Shown here piece after piece: positions 1 to 8,750 of a DNA stretch of 64,000 nt. The stretch is from Sphingomonas guangdongensis (GTDB lineage: Bacteria > Pseudomonadota > Alphaproteobacteria > Sphingomonadales > Sphingomonadaceae), in contig NZ_OBMI01000001.1 in assembly GCF_900199185.1 (NCBI RefSeq), positions 992,001 to 1,056,000 on the forward strand, in the 5' to 3' direction. Position 1 is the first letter of the stretch. Each line of letters begins with the position of its first letter. The notes under the pieces are model-generated. The model did not search any database. It saw nothing but the letters and a program-made list of their open reading frames with translations, and was not told the DNA's origin. A program made the position numbers and the translations under genes.

Positions 1-207
<207 letters not shown>

Positions 208-264
208 CTAGCCGTCACGGACTCGTCACAGTAGAGGGTCGCGCGACCGGGCGGGGGAGGACTT

Positions 265-1200
265 ATGAAGCTGATCGCAGGCAATTCGAACACGCCGCTC
301 GCCCAGGCGATTGCGCGCTACTGCGAACTGCCGCTCACCCAGGCGAGCGTGCGCCGCTTCGCCGACGAGGAGATCTTTGTCGAGATCCTGGAGAATGTCC
401 GCGGCGAGGACATGTTCGTGCTCCAGTCGACCTCCTACCCGGTCAACGACAATCTGATGGAGCTGCTGATCATCATCGACGCGCTGCGGCGCGCGTCGGC
501 TCGGCGGATCACCGCGGTGCTTCCCTATTTCGGCTACGCGCGGCAGGACCGAAAGCCCGGTCCGCGCACGCCGATCTCCGCCAAGCTGGTCGCCAACCTC
601 ATCACCATGGCGGGCGCCAACCGCGTACTCTCCGTCGATCTCCACGCCGGACAGATCCAGGGCTTTTTCGACATCCCCACCGACAACCTCTTCGCCGCGC
701 CCGTGATGTCGGCCGATATCCGCAGCCGCTTTCCCGATCACAACTGGATGGTGGTGTCGCCGGACGTCGGCGGCGTGGTGCGCGCGCGCGCGCTCTCCAA
801 GCGGCTCGACAACGCGCCGCTCGCGATCGTCGACAAGCGTCGCGAGCGCGCGGGCGACTCGGAAGTCATGAACATCATCGGCGAGGTCGAGGGTCGATTC
901 TGCATCCTGATCGACGACATTGTCGATTCGGCCGGCACGCTGTGCAACGCTGCGGCGGCGCTCAAGGAAGCGGGCGCGGCCGAGGTGGTCGCCTATGTCA
1001 GCCACGGGGTGCTGACCGGCGGCGCGCTGGCCCGGGTCGACAATTCATCGCTGCGCGAGCTGGTCATCACCGACTCGATCGGCAACCACGAGACCATCGC
1101 GCAGTCGAGCAAGGTCCGCCATCTCACCATCGCACCGCTGCTCGCCGAGGCGATCCAGCGCATCGCGGATGAGAGTTCGGTATCCAGCCTGTTCGACTGA
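265..1200 (+). CDS. prs: Ribose-phosphate pyrophosphokinase (PRPP synthetase)
   Basis: Makes phosphoribosyl pyrophosphate from ribose 5-phosphate and ATP for nucleotide, histidine and tryptophan synthesis. The 311-aa length is normal for the family. Visible signatures are the N-terminal KLIAGNSN, the flexible-loop region [10 protein letters not shown], the metal/ATP segment [16 protein letters not shown], and the ribose-phosphate binding loop DDIVDSAGT at about residues 217-225. The ATG at 265 follows a strong GGGGGAGG ribosome-binding site. It is transcribed away from gltX and converges on the PilZ gene. Confidence 0.97.
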   Translation: MKLIAGNSNTPLAQAIARYCELPLTQASVRRFADEEIFVEILENVRGEDMFVLQSTSYPVNDNLMELLIIIDALRRASARRITAVLPYFGYARQDRKPGPRTPISAKLVANLITMAGANRVLSVDLHAGQIQGFFDIPTDNLFAAPVMSADIRSRFPDHNWMVVSPDVGGVVRARALSKRLDNAPLAIVDKRRERAGDSEVMNIIGEVEGRFCILIDDIVDSAGTLCNAAAALKEAGAAEVVAYVSHGVLTGGALARVDNSSLRELVITDSIGNHETIAQSSKVRHLTIAPLLAEAIQRIADESSVSSLFD

Positions 1201-1213
1201 AAGAGGCTGGCGG

Positions 1214-1236
1214 GACGATCTGGGGGATCGATCGTC
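1214..1236. terminator. Hairpin between convergent prs and PilZ genes
   Basis: GACGATC at 1214-1220 pairs perfectly with GATCGTC at 1230-1236 around a 9-nt loop. It sits between two convergent stop codons and could act in both directions. There is no U-run, so this is only a plausible terminator. Confidence 0.4.
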
Positions 1237-1570
1237 ACCCCTGGCGGCTCAGCGCCACGATGTGATCGAACACGGCCGGGTGCAGCGCCTGGCGGAAGGC
1301 CGCGCCGATATGCTCGCCGCGCTGCCACGCGATCTCCGCCTCCAGCCCCATCAGCCCGGGGAGGTTGATCCACACCAGGCTGCCCGGCCGGACGGTGAAG
1401 GCGGTCTCGGCGCGAAAGCCGGTCATCGACAGGTCGACCACCTTGATCTTGAAGCGCGACGATCCCCGGTCGCGCACGCGCGCGTCAAGCTGCACCGCCT
1501 TGCGCAGCGTGGCCCGGTTATCGGAATGCGACCCAACAGGGACGCGGGCATTGCGGAGTGCCGTGTCCAT
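1235..1570 (-). CDS. PilZ domain protein
   Basis: A 111-aa single-domain protein. An N-terminal RKAVQLDARVRDRGSSRFKIKVVDLSMTGF-type stretch (residues about 23-52) matches the PilZ c-di-GMP-binding fold, with the D-x-S-x-x-G motif visible as DLSMTG. It continues with a beta-barrel segment containing PGSLVWINLPG and IGAAF. The N-terminal RxxxR of the classic motif is poorly preserved, so c-di-GMP binding is uncertain. It is likely a cytoplasmic second-messenger adaptor, with unknown partner. Confidence 0.8.
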   Translation of the reverse strand: MDTALRNARVPVGSHSDNRATLRKAVQLDARVRDRGSSRFKIKVVDLSMTGFRAETAFTVRPGSLVWINLPGLMGLEAEIAWQRGEHIGAAFRQALHPAVFDHIVALSRQG

Positions 1571-1661
1571 GGCGCTGCTTTAGGCGGTTGATCCTTGCCA
1601 AAGCGCTAAGCATCGAGCGTTTGCAGGTATTTACCGCGCTTGTTACCCAGATGCGCGAGCC

Positions 1662-1687
1662 GCCGCCGCGGCCACCTGCGCGGCGGC
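1662..1687 (-). terminator. GC-rich hairpin downstream of the membrane protein gene
   Basis: GCCGCCGCG at 1662-1670 pairs perfectly with CGCGGCGGC at 1679-1687. The hairpin lies 28 nt past the stop of the 1715-2107 gene, read on the minus strand. No U-run follows. Confidence 0.4.
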
Positions 1688-1714
1688 CTCCGATGCTTCT
1701 GAGATCTTGGTGAA

Positions 1715-2107
1715 TCAGCGCGCGGCAAGGCGGGACAGATGCGCCGCGATCCGGTTCAGCGCCACTACGGCTGCCGCGGCGAAGGCGGCGAGCGCGACCA
1801 CCGCATAGGTGAGCGCGCGCAGCCAGCGCACCTGCTCGCGTTCGAGCGGGGATGGCGCGGGCGCGACGGCCCGGGACGCCTGCGTGTTCCCGACGCCTGC
1901 ATCCGGACCGGTCCGATCTCGCGATATCGCCGAAGCGGGCTCGTCGCCGACGATCGGGGGCAGCTCGCCCGGGCGTACGCTCGCGCCCGGCAGCGTCTCT
2001 GCGAGCGGGCTGTTCGATACATTGGCGAGCGCCCCGATGAGGGCGAGGGTCGCCATGCTCGCGAGTACCAGCATGGTCGTACGCGCGAGCCAGTCGACGA
2101 TCCTCAT
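1715..2107 (-). CDS. Small two-TM membrane protein, unknown function
   Basis: I do not recognise the family. From the ATG at 2107 the product is 130 aa. A hydrophobic helix lies at about residues 10-30 (TMLVLASMATLALIGALA), then a proline-rich polar stretch, then a second helix at about 103-122 (LTYAVVALAAFAAAAVVAL). A longer frame extends upstream to 2302, but it runs through the sucC upstream region and has atypical composition, so I chose the internal ATG. It is divergent from sucC. The reading frame has normal high-GC codon use, so it is probably real. Confidence 0.55.
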   Translation of the reverse strand: MRIVDWLARTTMLVLASMATLALIGALANVSNSPLAETLPGASVRPGELPPIVGDEPASAISRDRTGPDAGVGNTQASRAVAPAPSPLEREQVRWLRALTYAVVALAAFAAAAVVALNRIAAHLSRLAAR

Positions 2108-2140
2108 GATTCGGGCGCGCTGGCAGCGAAGAACATGGTG

Positions 2141-2185
2141 TTGACCGGCATAGACCTGGCTTTCCGATACTGCGACGTAGTCGCA
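2141..2185 (+). promoter_or_regulatory. Possible sucC control region with inverted repeat
   Basis: TTGACC at 2141-2146 and GATACT at 2166-2171 resemble a -35/-10 pair, although the 19-nt spacing is long. A perfect palindrome TGCGAC-GTA-GTCGCA at 2171-2185 overlaps the -10, about 90 nt before the sucC ATG. It could be an operator; no regulator is assigned. Confidence 0.35.
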
Positions 2186-2277
2186 ACAAGCCGCTGCCTG
2201 TCCGACTTCAGGGTGGCTAAACGCGCGTTCCTGTGCTTTAGCCCCGCTGTCCCTCTTTGGCGCTGAAGGCGAGGCCC

Positions 2278-3477
2278 ATGAACATTCACGAGTATCAGGC
2301 AAAGGAACTGCTGGCGAAGTTCGGCGTCCCGGTACCCGCGGGCTTCGCCGCGCTGAGTGTCGAGGAGGCGGTCGAGGCAGCCTCGAAGCTTCCCGGGCCG
2401 CTCTTTGTGGTGAAGGCTCAGATACACGCGGGCGGCCGCGGAAAGGGCAAGTTCAAGGAGCTCGGCCCCGACGCGAAGGGCGGCGTCCGCCTGGCCAAGA
2501 CCGCCGACGAGGTACGCGCAGCCGCGACCGATATGCTCGGCAACACGCTGGTGACGATCCAGACCGGCGAGGCCGGCAAGCAGGTCAACCGCCTGTACGT
2601 GACCGACGGCGTCGACATCGCCAAGGAATTCTACCTGGCGCTGCTGGTCAATCGCGCGACGGGCCGTGTCTCCATGGTCGCCTCGACCGAGGGCGGCATG
2701 GACATCGAGACGGTGGCGCACGACACGCCCGAGAAGATCCACTCGATCGACATCGACACCGCGACCGGCTTCATGCCGCACCACGGCCGCGCGGTCGCCG
2801 CCGCGCTGGAGCTGAAGGGCGATCTAGCCAAGCAGGCCGCCAACGTCGCATCCAAGCTGTACGACGCTTTCCTCGGCACCGACGCCGAGCAGATCGAGAT
2901 CAATCCGCTCGCCGTGACCGAGGACGGCAAGCTGATGGTGCTCGACGCCAAGGTCGGCTTCGACGGCAATGCGATGTTCCGTCACAAGGACCTCTTGGAG
3001 CTTCGCGACACCACCGAGGAGGACGCGATGGAGCTCGAGGCGTCGAAGTACGACCTCGCCTACATCAAGCTCGACGGTGACATCGGCTGCATGGTCAACG
3101 GCGCGGGCCTCGCGATGGCGACGATGGACATCATCAAGCTGAACGGCATGTTCCCCGCGAACTTTCTCGACGTCGGCGGCGGCGCCAACAAGGAAAAGGT
3201 GACCGCGGCGTTCAAGATCATCCTGTCCGATCCCGCGGTGAAGGGCATCCTGGTCAACATCTTCGGCGGTATCATGCGCTGCGACATCATCGCAGAGGGC
3301 ATCGTCGCCGCCGCGAAGGAAGTGAACCTGCAGGTGCCGCTGGTCGTGCGGCTGGAAGGCACCAACGTGCAGCAGGGCAAGGACATCCTGGCCAACTCCG
3401 GCTTGGCGATCGTGCCCGCCAACGACCTGGGCGATGCCGCGCAAAAGATCGTCGCCGAGGTAAAGAACGCGGCGTGA
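2278..3477 (+). CDS. sucC: Succinyl-CoA synthetase (ADP-forming) beta subunit
   Basis: Beta subunit of the TCA-cycle enzyme that turns succinyl-CoA into succinate with ADP or GDP phosphorylation. The 399-aa protein begins [20 protein letters not shown], carries the ATP-grasp segment [16 protein letters not shown] (about residues 46-61) and the C-terminal flavodoxin-like domain with [11 protein letters not shown] start at the ATG at 2278, not the in-frame ATG at 2257, because homologues begin MNIHEYQ and GAAGGCGAGG precedes it. sucD does not follow; etfBA does, after a hairpin and a promoter-like region. The alpha subunit must be encoded elsewhere. Confidence 0.97.
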   Translation: MNIHEYQAKELLAKFGVPVPAGFAALSVEEAVEAASKLPGPLFVVKAQIHAGGRGKGKFKELGPDAKGGVRLAKTADEVRAAATDMLGNTLVTIQTGEAGKQVNRLYVTDGVDIAKEFYLALLVNRATGRVSMVASTEGGMDIETVAHDTPEKIHSIDIDTATGFMPHHGRAVAAALELKGDLAKQAANVASKLYDAFLGTDAEQIEINPLAVTEDGKLMVLDAKVGFDGNAMFRHKDLLELRDTTEEDAMELEASKYDLAYIKLDGDIGCMVNGAGLAMATMDIIKLNGMFPANFLDVGGGANKEKVTAAFKIILSDPAVKGILVNIFGGIMRCDIIAEGIVAAAKEVNLQVPLVVRLEGTNVQQGKDILANSGLAIVPANDLGDAAQKIVAEVKNAA

Positions 3478-3485
3478 TGCCGGTT

Positions 3486-3514
3486 GCTGCCGGACGGCCC
3501 TACCGTCCGGCAGC
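3486..3514 (+). terminator. Strong hairpin after sucC
   Basis: A perfect 12-bp stem, GCTGCCGGACGG at 3486-3497 with CCGTCCGGCAGC at 3503-3514, encloses the loop CCCTA. It begins 8 nt after the sucC stop. No U-tract follows, so termination may be partial or Rho-assisted. Confidence 0.65.
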
Positions 3515-3535
3515 GGCGCTCCGGCGCACGCGACG

Positions 3536-3565
3536 TTGACGTAAACGTAAAGTTGGCGCTATCGG
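3536..3565 (+). promoter_or_regulatory. etfBA promoter with MerR-type palindrome
   Basis: TTGACG at 3536-3541 and TATCGG at 3560-3565 form a -35/-10 pair with 18-nt spacing. The -35 lies inside the imperfect palindrome TTGACGT-AA-ACGTAAA (3536-3551, one mismatch between the 7-nt arms). The shape resembles sites of MerR-family regulators such as LiuR, known upstream of acyl-CoA/branched-chain degradation and etf genes in proteobacteria. The identity of the regulator is inference. Confidence 0.55.
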
Positions 3566-3628
3566 AGCCTCAACAGGCGTCCGGCGTTGCACTCGTCGGA
3601 CAGGCGACGAGCGAGCCGGAGAGATGGC

Positions 3629-4378
3629 ATGAAGGTATTGGTGCCAGTCAAGCGCGTGCTTGACTACAACGTCAAGCCGCGGGTGAAGGCGGACGGCAGC
3701 GGGGTCGACCTCGCCAACGTCAAGATGAGCATGAATCCCTTCGACGAGATCGCAGTCGAGGAAGCGATCCGTCTGAAGGAAAAGGGCGCCGCGACCGAGA
3801 TCGTGGCGGTGTCGATCGGCGAGCAGAAGGCGCAGGAAACGCTCCGCACCGCGCTCGCTATGGGTGCCGACCGCGCGATCCTGGTGGTCGCCGACGGCCC
3901 GGTCGAGCCGCTCGCCGTGGCGAAAATCTTGAAGGCCATCGCGGACGAGGAGCAGCCCGGACTGGTCATCCTCGGCAAGCAGGCGATCGACGATGACAAC
4001 AACCAGACCGGGCAGATGCTGGCGGCCCTGACCGATTGGGCGCAGGGCACCTTCGCGTCTAAGGTCGAGGTGGCCGACGGGAGCGTAACCGTCACCCGAG
4101 AGGTCGATGGCGGGCTGGAAACGGTTTCGCTCACCATGCCGGCGATCGTCACCACCGACCTGCGCCTGAACGAGCCGCGCTATGCCTCGCTGCCCAACAT
4201 CATGAAGGCCAAATCGAAGCCGATGGCGCAGAAAACGCCCGCTGACTTCGGCGTCGACACGACTCCGCGCGTGACGACGGTGAGCGTCGCCGAACCGGGC
4301 AAGCGCCAGGCCGGTGCCAAGGTCGCCGACGTCGACGAACTGGTGATGAAGCTCAAGGCGATGGGAGTGGCGAAGTGA
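3629..4378 (+). CDS. etfB: Electron transfer flavoprotein beta subunit
   Basis: Beta (small) subunit of ETF, which takes electrons from acyl-CoA dehydrogenases and passes them to ETF-ubiquinone oxidoreductase. The 249-aa protein starts [20 protein letters not shown] and has the AMP-binding/recognition-loop region with [18 protein letters not shown] sequence and the family segment [21 protein letters not shown]. It ends KLKAMGVAK. The ATG at 3629 replaces an upstream in-frame ATG at 3587 because homologues begin MKVLVPVK. Its stop overlaps the etfA GTG, giving a translationally coupled pair. A gcdH-type dehydrogenase at 47971 is a likely client. Confidence 0.97.
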   Translation: MKVLVPVKRVLDYNVKPRVKADGSGVDLANVKMSMNPFDEIAVEEAIRLKEKGAATEIVAVSIGEQKAQETLRTALAMGADRAILVVADGPVEPLAVAKILKAIADEEQPGLVILGKQAIDDDNNQTGQMLAALTDWAQGTFASKVEVADGSVTVTREVDGGLETVSLTMPAIVTTDLRLNEPRYASLPNIMKAKSKPMAQKTPADFGVDTTPRVTTVSVAEPGKRQAGAKVADVDELVMKLKAMGVAK

Positions 4379-5307
4379 AGACGCTGGTCTGGGTCGAGCA
4401 CGACGGCATCACCGTCAAGGACGCGACGCTCTCCGCGGTGACCGCCGCGGCGAAGCTGGGCGAGGTACACCTGCTGGTCGCGGGCGAGAACGTCGGCGGC
4501 GTCGCGGATGCGGCGGCGAAGATCGCGGGTGTGGGCACCGTCCACGTCGCGGACGGCGCGCTCTACGCCCACGCGCTCCCGGAGAACGTCGCGCCACTGG
4601 TGGTCGCGCTGATGGCCGACCACGACGCGTTCGTCGCGCCGGCGACCACCACCGGCAAGAACATCGCGCCACGCGTCGCCGCGCTGCTCGACGTCATGCA
4701 GGTGAGCGAAGTGCTGTCGGTCGTGGGGCCGGACACGTTTACCCGCCCGATCTACGCCGGCAACGCGATCGCAACGGTCAAGTCGAGCGACGCGAAGAAG
4801 GTGCTGACCATTCGCGGTACCGCGTTCGAGAAGGCGGCGGCTGAAGGCGGCAGCGGCACGGTCGAGGCGGTGAGCGCCGCCACGGACGACGCCGGCGTGT
4901 CGCGCTTCGTCGGCTCGGAGCTCGCCCAGTCGGCGCGGCCAGAGCTCACAAGCGCCAAGATCATCGTGTCGGGCGGGCGCGCGCTCGGCTCGGGCGAGGC
5001 GTTCCATGACCTCATCGAGCCACTCGCCGACAAGCTCGGCGCCGCGGTCGGCGCGAGCCGCGCGGCGGTGGATGCCGGCTACGTCCCTAACGACTATCAG
5101 GTCGGCCAGACCGGCAAGATCGTCGCGCCCGAAGTGTACGTCGCGGTCGGCATCTCCGGCGCGATCCAGCACCTCGCCGGCATGAAGGACAGCAAGATTA
5201 TCGTCGCGATCAACAAGGACGAGGACGCGCCGATCTTCCAGGTCGCGGACCTTGGCCTGGTCGGCGACCTGTTCAAGATCGTGCCGGAGCTGACGGAGAA
5301 GCTCTGA
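4375..5307 (+). CDS. etfA: Electron transfer flavoprotein alpha subunit
   Basis: FAD-carrying alpha subunit of ETF, partner of the upstream etfB. The product is 310 aa. The N-terminal domain starts [19 protein letters not shown]. The C-terminal FAD domain shows [15 protein letters not shown] sequence, [20 protein letters not shown] and a [16 protein letters not shown] stretch, the usual ETF-alpha signature. The start is GTG at 4375, overlapping the etfB stop as GTGA. The downstream reading frame begins at or just after the etfA stop, so the transcript probably continues. Confidence 0.97.
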   Translation: MKTLVWVEHDGITVKDATLSAVTAAAKLGEVHLLVAGENVGGVADAAAKIAGVGTVHVADGALYAHALPENVAPLVVALMADHDAFVAPATTTGKNIAPRVAALLDVMQVSEVLSVVGPDTFTRPIYAGNAIATVKSSDAKKVLTIRGTAFEKAAAEGGSGTVEAVSAATDDAGVSRFVGSELAQSARPELTSAKIIVSGGRALGSGEAFHDLIEPLADKLGAAVGASRAAVDAGYVPNDYQVGQTGKIVAPEVYVAVGISGAIQHLAGMKDSKIIVAINKDEDAPIFQVADLGLVGDLFKIVPELTEKL

Positions 5308-5972
5308 CGGCGGCGCTGACCTTCGATCGGGACGGCGCCGCGCTGCACGCCGGTACCGTCCGGTCGCTTCTGCCGTCGATCGAGCAGGCGCTGAGCGGGG
5401 CGGCTCGGGCGGTACCCGGTGTTCGGCTCCATGGAAATCCTGCGCTTACGGCCTTGCTAGAGGCGGGAGTGACCGCGCGGATCGCCAGCGTACACCTGCG
5501 CGCGCCGGCGCGGCCGGTCCGGGCGGTGCTGTTCGACAAAACGCCCGGTCTGAACTGGTCGCTCGACTGGCATCAGGATCGCACAATCGTGGTACGGGAG
5601 CGCCGCGACGTGCCCGGCTTCGGGCCGTGGACGACCAAGCGGGGCCTGCAGCATGTTGCACCGCCGATGTCGGTACTCGCGGGCATGGCAACGCTGCGCC
5701 TACACCTGGACGATGTGCCCGAGGATAACGCGCCGCTGCTGATCGCGCCCGGATCGCACCGCATGGGGCGCATCGCCGAACCTGACGTGCCTGCCGTGGC
5801 CGCTCGCTGCGGCACCTACGCCTGCCTCGCGACGGCGGGCGACCTCTGGGCCTATGCCACCCCAATCCTGCACGCCTCCGCCGCCTCAGTCGGGGATTGC
5901 AGGCGCCGCGTGCTGCAGGTCGACTATGCCGCCGCCGATCTGACCGGCGGCCTCGAGTGGCTCGGCATCTGA
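5304..5972 (+). CDS. Phytanoyl-CoA dioxygenase (PhyH)-like protein, probable CTG start
   Basis: A Fe(II)/2-oxoglutarate dioxygenase-type protein. The metal ligands are visible as the H-x-D of DWHQD and a distal His in PILHASA, followed by an Arg-rich RRRVLQVDY that could bind 2-oxoglutarate. The substrate is unknown. The first ATG/GTG/TTG in frame is TTG 5454, but the frame is open and protein-like upstream ([12 protein letters not shown]). I therefore start at CTG 5304, which overlaps the etfA stop as CTGA; CTG 5316 is an alternative. From 5304 the product is 222 aa, against 172 aa from the TTG. Confidence 0.65.
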   Translation: MTAALTFDRDGAALHAGTVRSLLPSIEQALSGAARAVPGVRLHGNPALTALLEAGVTARIASVHLRAPARPVRAVLFDKTPGLNWSLDWHQDRTIVVRERRDVPGFGPWTTKRGLQHVAPPMSVLAGMATLRLHLDDVPEDNAPLLIAPGSHRMGRIAEPDVPAVAARCGTYACLATAGDLWAYATPILHASAASVGDCRRRVLQVDYAAADLTGGLEWLGI

Positions 5973-5998
5973 CGACCGCCTCGCGCGTTCCCGGCGGC

Positions 5999-6541
5999 AT
6001 GAAAACGAATGTCATCGTGCTCGCGACCCGGGTCGTGTCGGCAGGCGAGGTCGATCGGTTCCGCGACTGGGCGGAGCGGGCGGACGCGGCCGCGGCGCGG
6101 ATCGACGGGCACCGCGCCAGCGTGCGGCTGGAGCAGCCGGGTGGCATCTTCCACCTGGTCCTGCAGTTCCGTGACCGAGCAGCGCTCGCGGCGTGGGAAT
6201 CGTCGGACGCGTACAACGCGCTGATCGAGGAAGGCGCCGACTTCTCGATCCGCCAGCGCCAGGTGCAGGAGGGTGCACAGATCTGGTTCCGGGTGCCCTC
6301 AGAATCGAGCGCCAGCAAGCCGCGCCAGGTGCTGATGACGCTCGCCGCCGTATATCCGCTGCTGCTGGTGATCAGCGTCACTGCCAATGCACTGATCGGC
6401 GATTGGCCGCTGCCGCTTCGGCTGCTGCTGTCGGCGGCGGTGCTGACGACGCTGCTGACCTTCGTGATACTGCCGCGAGTCCGGCGACGGGCGCAGACCT
6501 GGCTGCTCGCCGACGAAAAGGGCGAGATCCGCGAAGCCTAG
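5999..6541 (+). CDS. ABM-domain protein with C-terminal membrane segments
   Basis: A 180-aa protein with an N-terminal antibiotic-biosynthesis-monooxygenase (dimeric ferredoxin-like) domain at about residues 1-95. Two transmembrane helices follow at about 108-128 and 136-156 (LMTLAAVYPLLLVISVTANA, LRLLLSAAVLTTLLTFVIL). Proteins of this layout are common and lack a proven function; the ABM fold can bind heme or small aromatics. The ATG at 5999 starts the ABM domain cleanly. The stop codon overlaps that of the convergent deacetylase gene through the shared CTAG. Confidence 0.75.
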   Translation: MKTNVIVLATRVVSAGEVDRFRDWAERADAAAARIDGHRASVRLEQPGGIFHLVLQFRDRAALAAWESSDAYNALIEEGADFSIRQRQVQEGAQIWFRVPSESSASKPRQVLMTLAAVYPLLLVISVTANALIGDWPLPLRLLLSAAVLTTLLTFVILPRVRRRAQTWLLADEKGEIREA

Positions 6542-7539
6542 AAGCCGTCGAGGAAGCTCGAGACGTTGGCGCCGAGCGCGTCAAGCGCGTAGCCGCCCTC
6601 CATGAGGACCAGCACCGGCCAGCCCGCCGCGGCGATGTCGCGGGCCAGCACGGCATAGTCGCGCGTGGTCAGGCGGAAGTGGCTGATCGGGTCGCCCTCC
6701 CAGGTGTCGGCGCCGAAGCTGACGATCAGCAGCTCGGTCCCGAACCGCGCGATTGCCTCCAGCGCGCGCCCCTGTGCGGCGCGGAAGGCGTCCAGCGCCG
6801 TGCCCTGCGGCAGCGGCAGGTTGAGCGTGGTGCCGTGGCCATCGCCCTCGCCCACCTCGTCCGCGTGCCCCCAGTAGAAAGGATAGTCGGTCGCGGGATC
6901 GGCGTGGAGCGAGGCGAAGAACACGTCACCGCGGCTCCAGAAGATATCCTGCGTGCCGTTGCCGTGATGATAGTCGATGTCGAGGATAGCGACCCGCCTG
7001 CATCCAGCCGCCCGCGCCGCCTCGGCCGCGATCGCGGCGGTGTTGAGGTAACAGTAGCCACCGAGATAGTCGGCCCCGGCGTGGTGCCCCGGGGGGCGGC
7101 ACAGCGCGAAGCCGCGGCCATCGCCCAACGCCGCGTCGAGCGCGGAGAGCGCCGTCTGCGCACTCCAGTAGGTCGCGTCCCAGGTCGCCGCGGTGAGCGG
7201 GGTCGAAACGTCGATGCTGTACTGCCCGGCGAGCGCGTCGATGCGCGACAGGTTCAGCGCACGTCGTCGGACGGTCGGCCAGATATAGCCGAGCACGTCA
7301 CCCGGCCGCCCGGCCGCCGCCCAGGCGGCAGGTGCGGTGCGCAGGAAATTGAGGTAGCCGGCATCATGCACGGCGCGGATCGGCGCATCGCCGTGGTCGC
7401 GCGGGCGCTCCGCCGGCCCGATCGCGGCCAGGATCGCCTCGGCGCGCGCGGGCACCTCGTTGTAGGGCGTCCAGGCGCCGTTGTGCAGCTCCTGCGCCGG
7501 CGCGTGGACGAGCTGACGGGGATCGAAGAAGCACTTCAT
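6538..7539 (-). CDS. Histone deacetylase-family amidohydrolase (acetylpolyamine amidohydrolase-like)
   Basis: A 333-aa zinc deacetylase. The family core is clear: RPPGHHAG at about residues 148-155, DIDYHHGNGT at about 187-196 (zinc Asp and His ligands), and SFGADTWEGDP towards the C-terminus. The overall layout resembles bacterial acetylpolyamine amidohydrolases, which remove acetyl groups from small amines rather than histones; the exact substrate is inference. The ATG at 7539 overlaps the nhaA stop as ATGA, so the two genes are translationally coupled and downstream of the same promoter. Confidence 0.9.
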   Translation of the reverse strand: MKCFFDPRQLVHAPAQELHNGAWTPYNEVPARAEAILAAIGPAERPRDHGDAPIRAVHDAGYLNFLRTAPAAWAAAGRPGDVLGYIWPTVRRRALNLSRIDALAGQYSIDVSTPLTAATWDATYWSAQTALSALDAALGDGRGFALCRPPGHHAGADYLGGYCYLNTAAIAAEAARAAGCRRVAILDIDYHHGNGTQDIFWSRGDVFFASLHADPATDYPFYWGHADEVGEGDGHGTTLNLPLPQGTALDAFRAAQGRALEAIARFGTELLIVSFGADTWEGDPISHFRLTTRDYAVLARDIAAAGWPVLVLMEGGYALDALGANVSSFLDGF

Positions 7540-8750
7540 GCCGGTGCCCTGTACGCGAGTCGGAGCACCAGATAGCCGAGCGCCGCCGACAGGATCGAGC
7601 CCGCGAGCACGCCGATCTTCACCCGGTCGATCAGCATCTCGTTGCCCGGGAAGGCGAGGCCGCCGATGAACAGGCTCATGGTGAAGCCGATGCCGGCGAG
7701 CAGCGAGACGCCGTAGATTTGCGCCCAGCCGGTGCTGCCGGGCCGCTTGGCAACACCGAGCTTCTCCGCCAGCCACACCGCGGCAAAGATGCCAAGCTGC
7801 TTGCCGCCGAGCAACCCTGCGGCGACGCCGATCACCAGCGGGTCGGCAAGCGTGGCGAGGCTGGCATTGGCCAGGTTCACGCCCGCGTTGGCGAAGCCGA
7901 ACAGCGGCACGATCCCGAACGCCACCCAAGGATGCAGCGCGTGCTCCAGCCGATGGAGCGGCGACGTTGCGTCATCGGGCGCGGCCGGCGACAACGTGAC
8001 CGGAATCAGCAGCGCGGCGAGCACGCCCGCGACCGTCGCATGGACGCCCGACATCAGCGTGAACAGCCACAGCGGGGCGAACCCGGCGAGATAGACCAAC
8101 AGCCGTCGCTCCCCCCGCCGGTTGAGCACGTAGAGGCCGGCGAAGACGACGGTCGCGAGCGCCAGCGCGACGACGTTGATGTGGTCGGTGTAGGCGAGCG
8201 CGATGATCGCGACCGCACCCATGTCGTCGACGATCGCGACCGTGGTCAGGAAAAGCTTGAGCGACGAGGGCGCACGCTTGCCGAGCAGGGCCAGCACGCC
8301 GATCGCGAAGGCGATGTCGGTCGCCGCCGGGATCGCCCAGCCGCGCTGCAGGCCGGGCTCGTCGCCGACGATCAGCAGGTAGAACAGCGCCGGCACTGCC
8401 ATGCCGGCGAGCGCCGCGATCACCGGCAGCCGCCGCTTGTCGGCGCGTGCCAGACGTCCATCGACCACCTCGCGCTTGATCTCCAGCCCGACCAGCAGGA
8501 AGAAGATCGCCATCAGCCCGTCGTTGATCCACAGGTGCAGCGTCATTGGGCCGAGATGATCGTTCAGCGTCGGCCCGGTGATGATGTGCAGCCCCGCGAA
8601 GTACGCGGGCGCGGTGGCGGGCAGGTTGGCCACGATCATCGCCAGCACGGCCGCGGCGATAAGCACGATCCCGCCCGCCGCCTCGCTGTGCAGGAAGTCG
8701 CGCAACGCGGAGTGGGAGCCGCGGCGCGGTTGCTTGGTTGTTTCGGCCAT
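7536..8750 (-). CDS. nhaA: Na+/H+ antiporter NhaA
   Basis: An inner-membrane antiporter of 404 aa that expels Na+ in exchange for protons and supports pH and salt homeostasis. Family signatures include FFLLVGLEIKREVVDG, AIPAATDIAFAIGVL and the paired ion-binding aspartates in IVDDMGAVAI. About twelve hydrophobic segments are visible. I start at ATG 8750 (MAETTKQPRR); a longer frame upstream would run through the divergent gene. The start codon overlaps the divergent DUF389 ATG within a single CATG. The downstream partner is the deacetylase. Confidence 0.95.
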   Translation of the reverse strand: MAETTKQPRRGSHSALRDFLHSEAAGGIVLIAAAVLAMIVANLPATAPAYFAGLHIITGPTLNDHLGPMTLHLWINDGLMAIFFLLVGLEIKREVVDGRLARADKRRLPVIAALAGMAVPALFYLLIVGDEPGLQRGWAIPAATDIAFAIGVLALLGKRAPSSLKLFLTTVAIVDDMGAVAIIALAYTDHINVVALALATVVFAGLYVLNRRGERRLLVYLAGFAPLWLFTLMSGVHATVAGVLAALLIPVTLSPAAPDDATSPLHRLEHALHPWVAFGIVPLFGFANAGVNLANASLATLADPLVIGVAAGLLGGKQLGIFAAVWLAEKLGVAKRPGSTGWAQIYGVSLLAGIGFTMSLFIGGLAFPGNEMLIDRVKIGVLAGSILSAALGYLVLRLAYRAPA

